Shown: in pieces, positions 1-8,615 of the stretch
Position numbering within the stretch: the stretch's first letter is position 1
Layout: each line of letters opens with the position of its first letter
Assembly: GCF_008831545.1 (NCBI RefSeq)
Contig: NZ_CP044523.1
Location: 2,852,001 to 2,916,000, forward strand
Source: Halorussus halophilus
GTDB taxonomy: Archaea > Halobacteriota > Halobacteria > Halobacteriales > Haladaptataceae
Length of the DNA: 64,000 bases
Direction of reading: 5' to 3'
Made by a program: the position numbers and the translations under genes
The notes under the pieces: generated by a model
What the model saw: only the letters and a program-made list of their open reading frames with translations
Databases searched by the model: none
Told to the model about the DNA's origin: nothing

Positions 1-1089
1 GTCGATGGCGACCGAAAGGTAGTCCTCGTCGTCGTCCGCGCCACTCTCGCCGAACACCTCCGAAGCCAGACTGAACGCCACGAGGAGCGGGCCGATGCCG
101 TAACTCGGCATCTCCCGGAGCGTCGAATCGTCGGCCACGGCGTCCGCGAAGTAGTCGAGTTGCGAACGAAGTTGCTCGTCGTACGTCCCATCACCCTCCG
201 CAGACGCACGCCACTGCATGAGACCCATCAGCGCGAACGGGGCGTAGCGCCACTGGTTCGAGTCGTCGGGCGTCCACGAGAGCCGGTTACCGTCGATTTC
301 GTAGTCGAGAGCGCGAATCAGGCGCTCTTCCTCGTCGTCCCAGAAGCCGTTCTCTCCGACCGGCCGGAACAGACAGTCGAGCGCCTTGTCGAGGTAGCCG
401 TCGTAGTCGAACGGTTGGAGACCGAGGACGAGATACGAGGCGTCGTCCCAGTCGTCGCGCGCAGAGAGTCTGTCAGACTGCTTCTCGGCGAGTCTCACGA
501 AGGGACCCTGCGCCCAGTGGGGCGAGTGGCTGACCTTCGCGTGGGCACGATAGGGGAGTTGGTAGACGAGGTCGTACGATTCGAGTCGCCACATCGGGTA
601 GAAGATGCGCTTGATTTCGTCGGGGGTGTAGTAGCGCAGTCGGTACTTGCCGCCGACGTAGTACGGCGAGCGCGGCGTCGGCACCGAAAAGACGTAGAGG
701 CCGTCGTCCGCCAGCACGCGGCGCATCTCCTCGGTGAGCGTCGCCACGTCGAGGAACCGCCAGTCGTACGGCCCGATGGAGACCGCCCCGTCGAAGTGGT
801 CCTCGGGAAACGGAAGCGTCGGTTCTTCGGGTTCGACCCACTCGTAGGAATCGACCGTCTCGCCGAGTATCTCACCAGCGTAGTCGATAGCTTCCGCAGA
901 GAAGTCGAGTCGCGTGATTGCCTCGGCGTTCAAGCCTTCGGTGACGTTCGACTCCGAGGCGATGTCGAGGACTCGGCCGCGCTCGCCCAACAGTTCCCAC
1001 GCGGACTCCTTCTCGGCGTCGCGGAGATACTGCAACATCGGCGCTACCTCCGGCTGTTTGACCCATCGCTTGAGAACCTCGTCTCGCAT
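1..1089 (-). CDS. SAM-dependent methyltransferase with extra C-terminal domain (3' end outside window)
   Basis: Starts at the ATG at 1089 (M-R-D-E-V-L-K) and runs off the left edge, so 363 codons are visible. Residues 30-200 have the layout of a class I methyltransferase: VLDIASESN at about 40-48 in the place of motif I, LDFSAEAIDYA as strand 2, and an FPEDHFDGAVSIGPYDWRF stretch as motif IV followed by a strand-5 segment (LADDGLYVFSVPTP). The usual glycines of motif I are replaced by A and S, so SAM binding should be checked. From about residue 225 the sequence changes to a helical, Trp/Tyr-rich region (GFWDDEEERLIRALDYEIDG, then QWRYAPFALMGLMQW) that resembles an alpha/alpha-toroid domain of sugar-active enzymes; that reading is inference. 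It lies just downstream of the nucleotide-sugar dehydrogenase on the same strand, so it is probably part of the glycan operon and may modify a sugar or lipid-linked glycan. Confidence 0.8.
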   Translation of the reverse strand, partial: MRDEVLKRWVKQPEVAPMLQYLRDAEKESAWELLGERGRVLDIASESNVTEGLNAEAITRLDFSAEAIDYAGEILGETVDSYEWVEPEEPTLPFPEDHFDGAVSIGPYDWRFLDVATLTEEMRRVLADDGLYVFSVPTPRSPYYVGGKYRLRYYTPDEIKRIFYPMWRLESYDLVYQLPYRAHAKVSHSPHWAQGPFVRLAEKQSDRLSARDDWDDASYLVLGLQPFDYDGYLDKALDCLFRPVGENGFWDDEEERLIRALDYEIDGNRLSWTPDDSNQWRYAPFALMGLMQWRASAEGDGTYDEQLRSQLDYFADAVADDSTLREMPSYGIGPLLVAFSLASEVFGESGADDDEDYLSVAID

Positions 1090-1135
1090 GTACTGACCGA
1101 CCGATTCTGGTGGAACGGGCTTTATTATTACCTTA

Positions 1136-2443
1136 TTATCGCCGCCCGTCGCCGAGTCGCCTGACGGTGAATCCGGCGTCCCGCCAGCGGTCGGCGTCGA
1201 GGAGTCCTCGCGTATCGACGACGTTCCGGTGGCGCATCGCGGAGCCAATCTCGTCAGGGTCGAGTTCGGTGTAGTGGTCGTGGTCGGTAACGACGACGAG
1301 GCAGTCGCTCCCGTCGGCGGCGTCGGTCATCGATTCGAGCGGAATCTCGAAATCCTCGACGTGGGGGTCGTTTGCGCGCACGTCGTAGCCCTCGTTTTTC
1401 GCCAGTCGGTGGAGTTTGAGCGCTGGAGTTCGGCGAGTGTCGTCCACGTCGCCCTTGTACGCGACGCCGAGGAGCGTGACCTGCGGGAGCGAGTCTTGCT
1501 CGAAGACGTTCGTCTCGCTCAGCAGACTCCGGACGAGGTGGAGCGCGTGGACCGGCATGGAGTTGTTAATGTCGCGGGCCGTCGAGACGAGTTGCGACGC
1601 CGTCGAAGACTGGGTGAGAAACTGCGGGTCGATGGGCAGACAGTGGCCGCCGACGCCGGGCCCCGCGTAGTGGACGTTCACGCGCGGATGCTCGTTCGCG
1701 AGTTCGGTGGTCTCCTGCACGTCGATGCCGTAGTCCTCCGCGAGCAGGGCGAACTCGTTCGCCAGCGCGATGTTCACGTCGCGGTAGGTGTTCTCCATGA
1801 GCTTGACGAACTCCGCCTCCGTCGGGCCGGTCAGGAAGTTTTCGCCTTCCACGAACTCGTAGAGACCGTCGATTCGGCTCTGGGTCGCCTCGTCGGCACA
1901 GCCGACCACGCGGTCGTTGTGGACCATCTCGTGGAGCGTGTCGCCCGGCGAGGCGCGCTCCGGACAGTAGGCGTACCGGATTTCGCCGCTGGGGCCTCTC
2001 GCGTCGAGAATCGGCTGGACGAGTTGCTCGGAGGTGCCCGGAGGCACCGTCGATTCGAGGACGACCAAGTCGCCGGGGTCGAGCGCGTCCGCGACCGTCT
2101 CGGTGGCCGCGCGAACGTAGCTGAGGTTCGCCACGTCGGTCAGTTTGTCCAGCGGCGTCGGGACGGCGATGAGATAGGTATCGACCGCGTCGGGGACCGT
2201 CGTCTGCACCCTGAAGCGGTCGCGAACGTCCGCGAACAGTCGGTCGAGTCCCGGTTCCTCGAACGGGAGGCGACCCGCGCGGATGTCGGCGACTTTCTCT
2301 TCGTCGATGTCCACCCCGACGACCGACTGCTCGCGCGCCAGTAGCAACGCGGTTGGGAGTCCGATGTAGCCGAGGCCGACCACCGCGACGGTCGGCGAGG
2401 CGTCGGGAGGGCCGCGGCGGCGCTCGGACGTTCTGCTGGCCAT
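1136..2443 (-). CDS. Nucleotide sugar dehydrogenase (UDP-ManNAc/UDP-glucose dehydrogenase family)
   Basis: Oxidises the C6 hydroxyl of a UDP-sugar to a uronic acid with two NAD+ in the cytoplasm. The N-terminal Rossmann motif is VAVVGLGYIGLP; the middle has the lysine/asparagine segment PTEAEFVKLMENTYRD; the catalytic cysteine is in GPGVGGHCLPIDPQF (about residue 268); the C-terminal UDP-binding domain carries LLGVAYKGDVDDTRRTPAL. The GVGGHC-P-DP form is closer to WecC/WbpA-type UDP-HexNAc dehydrogenases than to UDP-glucose dehydrogenases, but the substrate is not proven. I chose the ATG at 2443 (435 aa). An in-frame ATG at 2524 overlaps the sulfatase stop, but the 27 extra codons have A/T at about 12 third positions, unlike the rest of the gene, and contain a TATA-like stretch about 28 bases before 2443. 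Confidence 0.92.
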   Translation of the reverse strand: MASRTSERRRGPPDASPTVAVVGLGYIGLPTALLLAREQSVVGVDIDEEKVADIRAGRLPFEEPGLDRLFADVRDRFRVQTTVPDAVDTYLIAVPTPLDKLTDVANLSYVRAATETVADALDPGDLVVLESTVPPGTSEQLVQPILDARGPSGEIRYAYCPERASPGDTLHEMVHNDRVVGCADEATQSRIDGLYEFVEGENFLTGPTEAEFVKLMENTYRDVNIALANEFALLAEDYGIDVQETTELANEHPRVNVHYAGPGVGGHCLPIDPQFLTQSSTASQLVSTARDINNSMPVHALHLVRSLLSETNVFEQDSLPQVTLLGVAYKGDVDDTRRTPALKLHRLAKNEGYDVRANDPHVEDFEIPLESMTDAADGSDCLVVVTDHDHYTELDPDEIGSAMRHRNVVDTRGLLDADRWRDAGFTVRRLGDGRR

Positions 2444-2465
2444 ACGGTCGCGTGACACACCTGTC

Positions 2466-2477
2466 GGAAATAGGTTT
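2466..2477 (-). promoter_or_regulatory. TATA-like element for the nucleotide-sugar dehydrogenase
   Basis: On the minus strand an A/T stretch (AAACCTATTT) is centred about 28 bases upstream of the ATG at 2443, the normal spacing for a leaderless haloarchaeal transcript. It lies inside the longer reading frame that starts at 2524 and argues for the shorter start. Weak match, no experimental support. Confidence 0.35.
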
Positions 2478-2520
2478 ACATCGGGAAGCGCCTCGACAGT
2501 GTATCGAGACGGGTCGCCGC

Positions 2521-3954
2521 TCATTTGTATCCCAACTCCGCGAGTCGTCGTTCCACGTCGTCGCTCACGTCTCGGTCCACGTCAGTTTCCTTCGCTCGTT
2601 CTTTGGCGGTCTGTGCGTCGGTTTCGAAGCGCGCTGTGGCCCAGTCGGGGACGGAGGAGTCTCCCGACAGCTCTGCCTGCCAGCAGGGTCGCTCCCTGTC
2701 GAGTTCGTACGTCGTTCGCTCGTCGAGGCTGTCCCAGACGACCTTTTCGTCGCCCTCGTAGCCACAGCGAAGCAAGCGGTCCCAGTACGCCTCGTCGCTG
2801 TCGGCCAGTGAATCGTTGTTGGGCGTGAGGCCGACGACTTCCGCAGTGATTCTGTCCTCGGTTACGTCCGGCGTCTCGCCCGCCGCGAGTCCCCGGAGTA
2901 GCTCCCGCAACGACAGGTGCGAGGCGTACTCCGTAATCGTCTCGTCGTACCCGTCGGGCGGATTGACCAGCAGGAGCGGCACATGCAGGACGCCCTCCGA
3001 GAGACTGGCGAGGTGGCCGAACAGGCTTTCGTCGGCCTCCGTACCCAGATTCTCGCCGTGGTCGGCCGTGATCACGAACGTCGTCTCGCGCGACGTTCGC
3101 TCCTGTATCGACTCGATTGTGCCGGCGACCACGCGGTCGAGGTAGTCGATGGACGCGCCGTAGAGGTCCCGGTAGTTTTCGAGGTCGGTCGCGTACTCCC
3201 CGGAATTCTGAATCACGTCGCCGTTGTCGAACGTCTCGCTGGTCCAATCGTTCGGCACCGAGTGGAGCGTCTCGTCGTAGCCTCGAATCGTGCGGTGGGG
3301 TTCGTGGGCGTCCATCAGGTTGGCGAAGCAGAAGAACGGCTCTTCGGTGCCGTCGGCATTCTCCTCACTCTCGACGCGTTTTAGCAGTTCGCGCCGGACG
3401 ACGGCCGTACCGTCGTCGAACAGTTCGGGAGCGTCACCGAGCGGGCCGTGTCGAACGAGGTCGTTGCCCCGGAAGAGCGCCACGTTCGCCAGACTACGGA
3501 GCGGCCGGTCGTCTTTGGCGACAGTCTTCAGGAGTTCAGTGTACGTTTCGACCCCGTTCCCGCCGTGGTCGTCCACGAACGTCTCGGCGTCGAGTGCGTC
3601 CGGGAACCGGTGGTAGCGCGACACGTCCCGGAACTCGTCGAAGAGCGCGTCGAAGCCGAACGCCGACCCGGCGTAGACGTTGGCGCTGACGCCGAACGAA
3701 CGGTGGGCTTCGAGGTCCCCGAGAAGCGTGTCGTCCCTGTCGAGTCGTTCGAAGTCGAGGGCGTGCGTGTGAACGCCGTGGTCGGACGGCAGGTCGCCGG
3801 TCAGCATGCTCGCGTGACTCGGCGTGGACCACGCGCTCACGGCGCGACACTGCGTGAACGTCACGTCCGCGAGTCGCTGGAGTCGCGGCGCGAACTGGTC
3901 GAAGTAGTCTTTGCGAACCGTGTCCAGACAGAGCAGTACGACGTTTCTTGTCAT
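2521..3954 (-). CDS. Sulfatase-fold hydrolase/transferase
   Basis: Alkaline-phosphatase/sulfatase superfamily protein of 477 aa. The N-terminus NVVLLCLDTVRKDYFD carries the metal-binding Asp pair position, AWSTPSHASMLTG is the nucleophile loop and FVITADHGENLG holds the distal Asp-His metal ligands. The nucleophile region has Ser/Thr instead of the C-x-P-x-R cysteine that is converted to formylglycine in true sulfatases, so a phosphodiesterase or phosphoglycol/phosphoethanolamine-type transferase is as likely as a sulfate ester hydrolase. No signal peptide or membrane helix is visible. It lies between the flippase (11 bases upstream) and the sugar dehydrogenase, so a role in modifying or recycling a surface glycan is inferred from context. 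Confidence 0.85.
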   Translation of the reverse strand: MTRNVVLLCLDTVRKDYFDQFAPRLQRLADVTFTQCRAVSAWSTPSHASMLTGDLPSDHGVHTHALDFERLDRDDTLLGDLEAHRSFGVSANVYAGSAFGFDALFDEFRDVSRYHRFPDALDAETFVDDHGGNGVETYTELLKTVAKDDRPLRSLANVALFRGNDLVRHGPLGDAPELFDDGTAVVRRELLKRVESEENADGTEEPFFCFANLMDAHEPHRTIRGYDETLHSVPNDWTSETFDNGDVIQNSGEYATDLENYRDLYGASIDYLDRVVAGTIESIQERTSRETTFVITADHGENLGTEADESLFGHLASLSEGVLHVPLLLVNPPDGYDETITEYASHLSLRELLRGLAAGETPDVTEDRITAEVVGLTPNNDSLADSDEAYWDRLLRCGYEGDEKVVWDSLDERTTYELDRERPCWQAELSGDSSVPDWATARFETDAQTAKERAKETDVDRDVSDDVERRLAELGYK

Positions 3955-3965
3955 GAGTTACTGTA

Positions 3966-5399
3966 TTATGCCTCTACTGCGCTTCGTCGTGGGACCAACC
4001 CCAGAATCCGGTCGCGCATTCCCTCGTGTCCGAGGACGACGAGACCGTACACTGCCGCGCCCGCGCCGACGAGTGCGAACAGACCGGGAATCGTCGCTGG
4101 GGAGACGACCGCCGTCAGCGCGTAGACGACGCCTCCCATGACCAGCGCGGCCCCCGCTTGCCACGCGACGGCCGTTCTGTCGATGCTGGCGCGGAGCGTC
4201 TTGCGGAGTATCCAGAACTGCGCGAGCGCGGCGATGCCGGAAGTAGCGACCGTCGCGGCGGCGGCACCGAGGATTCCGTACTCCGGGATGAGCAGGAGGT
4301 TCAACAGGAAGTTCGCGCCGAGCGTCGTCACGTTCACCCAGAAGGCGGGTCGCTGGCGCTCCATGCCCAGCAAGGTACTCTGGACCACGTCGCGGAGCGC
4401 TTGAAACAGCTTTCCGGCGACGAGGACCACCAGCACCGTCGCGCCAAGCGGGGCGTCGAAGTCGTAGAGGACACCCATCACGGCGTCGCCCAGCACCGCC
4501 GCGCCCACGACTGCCGGGAAGACCAGCACGAGTGCGTACGTCGTCGCGCTGGTGAACGCGTTCTCGATGGCCTCGCGCTCGCCAGCGGCGTGCCAGTTGC
4601 TCACGTTCGGGGCCAGCGAGATGCCGATGGCCTGCCCGGCCAGCATCGTCACCGCGCTGATTCGCCACGCCGCCTCGTAGACGCCGACTGCGGCCTTCGT
4701 CGCCAAGATGGCCAGCAAGAGCGTGTCGAGCCAACTGTACGCTAGAAAGCTCAGGTCGAGTCCCGCGGTGTACTTCGAGAAGTCGAAGACGCTCCGGAGC
4801 GTCTCGCGGGTGGGTAGTCTGGGCCGAGTTCGCAAGAGCGGGACGCCCACGACCACCGTCGCAACGCGTCCCAGAACGTAGCCGTAGACGAGTCCGAGGA
4901 CTTCGAAACCCGAGACGACGAGCGCCACGCTCGCGCCGACCCGAGCGAGTTCGCCGAGTAGTTCGATGCCGCCGCTGGTCGCCACCCGGCGCTCGCCCCG
5001 AAGCGTCGCAATCACGAGTTGACGGCCAATCGTGAGCGCGAGCGTCAACACGACGAGCGGCGCGATTGCCAACTCGATTATCGCTTCGAGTTGGGCCGCG
5101 AACAGCAGGACGCCTGCGGAGACGACGGCGAACGGAATTGCGACCAACAGCAGGCCACCGCCGAGGTAGGTGCCTCGCTGGGCGTCGCTCTCGGACTGGC
5201 TCAGACGCTTGACGATGGCGTTGTCTACGCCGACGCGGCCGAAGACGCCCAGCACGACGACGACCGTCTCGAAGGTGAAGTAGACGCCGAGACCGGACGC
5301 ACCGAGCAGGCGGGCGAAGTAGACGGTGCCCGCGAAGCCGACGACGCTGACGAGAATCCGCGAGACGTAGAGACTGATGCTCGTTTTGTCGAGGTCCAC
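3966..5399 (-). CDS. Oligosaccharide flippase (Wzx/MATE-like polysaccharide exporter)
   Basis: A 477-residue polytopic membrane protein of the polysaccharide transport superfamily, with about 12-14 hydrophobic helices starting at ISLYVSRILVSVVGFAGTVY. The family moves lipid-linked oligosaccharides across the cytoplasmic membrane. LLGASGLGVYFTFETVVVVL after the first helix is the typical LG-x-x-x-G-x-Y segment of the family. It follows the GT2 gene by 9 bases and precedes the sulfatase by 11, so the four minus-strand genes 6338-1136 look like one operon. It is one of two flippases in the locus; the other is at 12286-13797. Confidence 0.9.
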   Translation of the reverse strand: MDLDKTSISLYVSRILVSVVGFAGTVYFARLLGASGLGVYFTFETVVVVLGVFGRVGVDNAIVKRLSQSESDAQRGTYLGGGLLLVAIPFAVVSAGVLLFAAQLEAIIELAIAPLVVLTLALTIGRQLVIATLRGERRVATSGGIELLGELARVGASVALVVSGFEVLGLVYGYVLGRVATVVVGVPLLRTRPRLPTRETLRSVFDFSKYTAGLDLSFLAYSWLDTLLLAILATKAAVGVYEAAWRISAVTMLAGQAIGISLAPNVSNWHAAGEREAIENAFTSATTYALVLVFPAVVGAAVLGDAVMGVLYDFDAPLGATVLVVLVAGKLFQALRDVVQSTLLGMERQRPAFWVNVTTLGANFLLNLLLIPEYGILGAAAATVATSGIAALAQFWILRKTLRASIDRTAVAWQAGAALVMGGVVYALTAVVSPATIPGLFALVGAGAAVYGLVVLGHEGMRDRILGLVPRRSAVEA

Positions 5400-5408
5400 G
5401 GTCCTGTG

Positions 5409-6338
5409 TCACGTCGCCTCTCCGGAATCGGAGTCGTTTCTGAGTTGGCGCGCCGAGGAGATGGCGTCCATCCCGAACGGGGAGAGCGCCAGCAACGCGG
5501 CGTGGTCGAACCGCGGTTCGTTCGCAGACGCGGTGGCGAACGACCGGAGCGCGTCGAATCGCTCGTCGGATTCGAGCGCGCGGAGACCGAGTTCGCGCTT
5601 GCGCGCCGCCTGAAACTTCCGGTGGACCTTCGAGTGCTTGGCGATGGTGTCGCGGTGCTTCTCGTACATCTGTCGCCGAGCGCGCACGTCGTAGTCCGCG
5701 TCGCCGGTGACGTTGTCCTCGTGGTGTGTGCGCTCGACCAGCACTTCGGGGACGTACTTCCAGCAGTACTCCTCGGAGAGTCGCGCCGTGAGGTCCCAGT
5801 CGCAGGCGATTTCGAACGATTCGTCGAACCCGCCGACTGCTTCGAGACACTCCTTCCGGACGAGTTGGCTCGAATGGGGCAACACGGTCATCTCCACGAA
5901 GATGTGCGGGAAGAGGTTGCCTTCGACGCCGGACTCGACGCGCTGGACGACTTCGCCGTCCGTGTCAGTGATGACGCCGTCGGTGTAGACGCCACAGTAG
6001 TTGTCGTTCGCGCCTTCCAACTTCGAGACCTGCTTTTCGACTTTCGTCGGTCGCCAGCGGTCGTCGTCGCCGAAGACGCCGACGTACCTGCCGTCCGCGG
6101 CGTCGATGCCGCGGTTCATCGTCGTCGGGATGCCCTGATTCTCGTCGTTGTGGAGGACGCGTACTCGGTCGTCTTCCTCGTAGGTCGAGAGCACGTCCCG
6201 CGTGTCGTCGGTCGAGCCATCGTTGACGACGACGACCTCCACGTCGTCGTACGTCTGGTTCAGCGCGCTCTCTATCGCGCCGCCGACGTACTCGGCGCGA
6301 TTGTAGGTTGGGATTACTGCGCTAACCAGTGCAGACAT
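5409..6338 (-). CDS. Glycosyltransferase family 2
   Basis: GT-A fold glycosyltransferase of 309 aa that transfers a sugar from a nucleotide-sugar to a lipid-linked acceptor at the cytoplasmic face. The N-terminus VSAVIPTYNRAEYVGGAI and the VVVVNDGSTDDT segment are the donor-binding hallmarks of GT2; GVFGDDDRW gives the DxD-type metal site, and CDWDLTARLSE is the acceptor-side ED-like motif. The C-terminal 70 residues are charged and helical (EKHRDTIAKHSKVHRKFQAA). First gene of the minus-strand glycan operon; its ATG at 6338 faces the divergent aminotransferase gene across 138 bases that must hold both promoters. Donor and acceptor are unknown. Confidence 0.93.
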   Translation of the reverse strand: MSALVSAVIPTYNRAEYVGGAIESALNQTYDDVEVVVVNDGSTDDTRDVLSTYEEDDRVRVLHNDENQGIPTTMNRGIDAADGRYVGVFGDDDRWRPTKVEKQVSKLEGANDNYCGVYTDGVITDTDGEVVQRVESGVEGNLFPHIFVEMTVLPHSSQLVRKECLEAVGGFDESFEIACDWDLTARLSEEYCWKYVPEVLVERTHHEDNVTGDADYDVRARRQMYEKHRDTIAKHSKVHRKFQAARKRELGLRALESDERFDALRSFATASANEPRFDHAALLALSPFGMDAISSARQLRNDSDSGEAT

Positions 6339-6476
6339 TGTCCCAAGTTACGGACCACATCCGCATTACTATGGGAGAGCTAAGGAGTGGGAAAAAGCCG
6401 ACCAGACCCCCATTAGCATCCGATTAACTGAGTGGGAACGACCCGGAGTAGCAGACAATATGAGAGAGAAGTCGCC

Positions 6477-7598
6477 ATGCAAATGACCGAGCGAGTTCCG
6501 TTCACTGACGTCTACGTAGACGACGAGATTGTCGAGCGCGCGACCGACGTCCTCGAAAGCACGCGGTACGTCAAGGGTCCCGAACTGGAGACGTTCGAGG
6601 AGAACTTCGCCGAGGAATGCGGGGTCGAACACGCAGTCGGGGTCAGTAGCGGCACCGCCGCGATACTGCTCTCGCTTCGCGCAGTCGGCGTCGAAGCGGG
6701 CGACGAGGTGTTCGTGCCGGGCAACACGTTCTTCGCCACCGTCAGTCCAGTTCTCTCTGTCGGCGCGACGCCTGTCTTCGTAGACATCGACCCGGAGACG
6801 TACACGATGGACCCCGCGGACCTCGAAGCGAAGGTCGCCGACGCCGCGAATCCCGCCGCAATCCTTCCGGTCCACATCTACGGCCAGATGGCCGACGTGG
6901 AGGCAATCACGACGATTGCAGACGACCACGACCTATCCGTCGTCGCGGACTCGTGTCAGGCCCACTTCGCCGAGCGAGACGGCCAGATTGCAGGTACCGC
7001 GGGTGACGCGGGCGCGTTCAGTTTCTACCCCTCGAAGAACATGACCGTCGGCGGCGACGGCGGCATGCTCGTCACCGACCGCGAGGACGTGGCCGAGACG
7101 GCGCGTAAAATTCGGAACCACGGCCGCGACGAGAACGGAGTCCACGAGACGCTCGGCCTGAACTACCGACTGGACGACCTGAACGCCGCCGTCGGCGACG
7201 AGCAACTGAAACACGTCCAAGGCTGGAACGCGGCCCGCGTTGAGGTTGCGAGCAAGTACACCGACCGACTCTCGGACGTAGCCCCTGTGACGACGCCGAC
7301 AGAAGCCCCCGATTCGACGCACGTCTACCACCTCTACGTCGTGCAGGTGCCGCCGGACGAACGCGAAGCGTTCCGGGACTTTTTGGACGAGCGCGGCATC
7401 GACACCGGTCGCCACTACGAGACGCCTGCCCACCAGCACCCGGCGGTGCAAGACCATCCCGCGGTCGCTGGTGAACTCCCGACACTCCCCGAGACCGAAC
7501 GCCTCTACGAGCGCAACGTCTCGCTCCCGATGCATCCCCGTCTCTCCGAGTCGGAAATCGACCGCGTCTGCGAGGCAATCGAGGCGTACTTCGAGTGA
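6477..7598 (+). CDS. DegT/DnrJ/EryC1/StrS family sugar aminotransferase
   Basis: PLP-dependent aminotransferase that converts a keto-sugar nucleotide to an amino-sugar, usually with glutamate as donor. Fold-type I features: VSSGTAAILLSLRAVGV (cofactor phosphate), EVFVPGNTFFATVSPVLSVG, DSCQAHFAE (the D-x-x-Q pair contacting the PLP ring) and SFYPSKNMTVGGDGG with the Schiff-base lysine near residue 187. Start chosen at ATG 6477 (373 aa, M-Q-M-T-E-R); 6483 is also possible, and the upstream GTG at 6432 only adds residues unlike the family. The stop overlaps the GTG of the next gene by four bases (GTGA), so the dehydrogenase is translationally coupled. With that gene and the formyltransferase it forms a likely amino-sugar module. 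Confidence 0.93.
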   Translation: MQMTERVPFTDVYVDDEIVERATDVLESTRYVKGPELETFEENFAEECGVEHAVGVSSGTAAILLSLRAVGVEAGDEVFVPGNTFFATVSPVLSVGATPVFVDIDPETYTMDPADLEAKVADAANPAAILPVHIYGQMADVEAITTIADDHDLSVVADSCQAHFAERDGQIAGTAGDAGAFSFYPSKNMTVGGDGGMLVTDREDVAETARKIRNHGRDENGVHETLGLNYRLDDLNAAVGDEQLKHVQGWNAARVEVASKYTDRLSDVAPVTTPTEAPDSTHVYHLYVVQVPPDEREAFRDFLDERGIDTGRHYETPAHQHPAVQDHPAVAGELPTLPETERLYERNVSLPMHPRLSESEIDRVCEAIEAYFE

Positions 7599-8593
7599 CG
7601 CTGGACTTCGCGGTCATCGGCACGGGCTACTGGGGGTCGAACCACGCCCGCGTGGGTGCGGAACTGCTCGAAGAAGGAGAGATAGAGTCGCTGGTGCTGT
7701 GCGACGTAGACGAGTCGCGCGTCTCCGACATCGCCACCTCGTACGACGTTCCCTACGCGACCAGCGTTGACGAACTCGTCGAGCGCGGCGTCGATGCGGC
7801 AGTGTTGGCGACGCCATCGACCACGCACGTGGACCTCGGCGAGAAACTGCTCTCTGCGGGCATCGATTTACTGGTCGAAAAGCCGCTGGCGACGAACGCA
7901 GACGACGCGTGGCGACTGGTCGAAGTGGCAGAGGCGAACGACCGAGTGCTGGCGGTCGGTCACATCTTCCGGTTCCACCCCGCGTTGGCGGAGCTGAAAC
8001 AGCGAGTAGACCGCGGCGAACTCGGCGAGATTCAGTACCTCTCCACGAACCGCTACGCGTTCCGCACGCCGCGGCCCGACGTGGGCGCGCTCTACTCGCT
8101 CGCGGTCCACGACGTAGACATCTACTCGCACCTGCTGGGCGAGCGACCCGACAGACTCCACTGCGAACTCGACTCCACTATTCGAGACGGCGTGGACGAG
8201 ACGGCGACGCTCACGCTCTCGTACGGCGAGACGACCGGCGTCATCAACGAGTCGTGGAACGTCCCCGTGTTCGGCAAGCGCCGCGATTTGACCGTCGTCG
8301 GCAGTCAGCGCTCGGCCCACATCGACTATCTCGAAGACAACGTGCTGGAACTCCACGACGCCGAAGTCGTGAAAGAACAGGGTCAGCTACGTGCCCGAGA
8401 GGAAGGCAAACACCGCATCGAGGCCGAACAGGGCGAACCGCTCCGCATCGAAGTCGAGTCGTTCTTGGACGACTGTGCGACGCGGTCGGAACCGCGCGCA
8501 CCGGGGCGCGTCGGCGCGGAGGCGGTGGAACTGCTCGAAGCGGCCGAACGCTCCGACGAGACGGGTGAGGCGGTGCAGTTCGGCTACCAGTGA
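7595..8593 (+). CDS. Gfo/Idh/MocA family oxidoreductase
   Basis: NAD(P)-dependent sugar dehydrogenase of 332 aa. FAVIGTGYWGSNHARV is the N-terminal nucleotide-binding loop, LLVEKPLAT (lysine near residue 96) is the family's E-K-P catalytic motif, VGHIFRFHPAL follows, and SLAVHDVDIYSHLLGE carries the downstream active-site Asp/His. It begins with GTG inside the stop of the aminotransferase. In bacterial and archaeal surface-sugar pathways such an enzyme (WlbA type) makes the 3-keto sugar that a partner aminotransferase aminates; here the gene pair has the same arrangement, so a 3-amino or 2,3-diamino sugar is a reasonable inference, not a demonstrated product. Confidence 0.92.
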   Translation: MTLDFAVIGTGYWGSNHARVGAELLEEGEIESLVLCDVDESRVSDIATSYDVPYATSVDELVERGVDAAVLATPSTTHVDLGEKLLSAGIDLLVEKPLATNADDAWRLVEVAEANDRVLAVGHIFRFHPALAELKQRVDRGELGEIQYLSTNRYAFRTPRPDVGALYSLAVHDVDIYSHLLGERPDRLHCELDSTIRDGVDETATLTLSYGETTGVINESWNVPVFGKRRDLTVVGSQRSAHIDYLEDNVLELHDAEVVKEQGQLRAREEGKHRIEAEQGEPLRIEVESFLDDCATRSEPRAPGRVGAEAVELLEAAERSDETGEAVQFGYQ

Positions 8594-8615
8594 GGTGGCT
8601 CGACTGCGAGCGGCC

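Noticed and set aside
3958-5850. 630-codon minus-strand frame overlapping flippase and GT2 genes
   Set aside because: Arg-rich out-of-frame shadow of two well-supported genes on the same strand.
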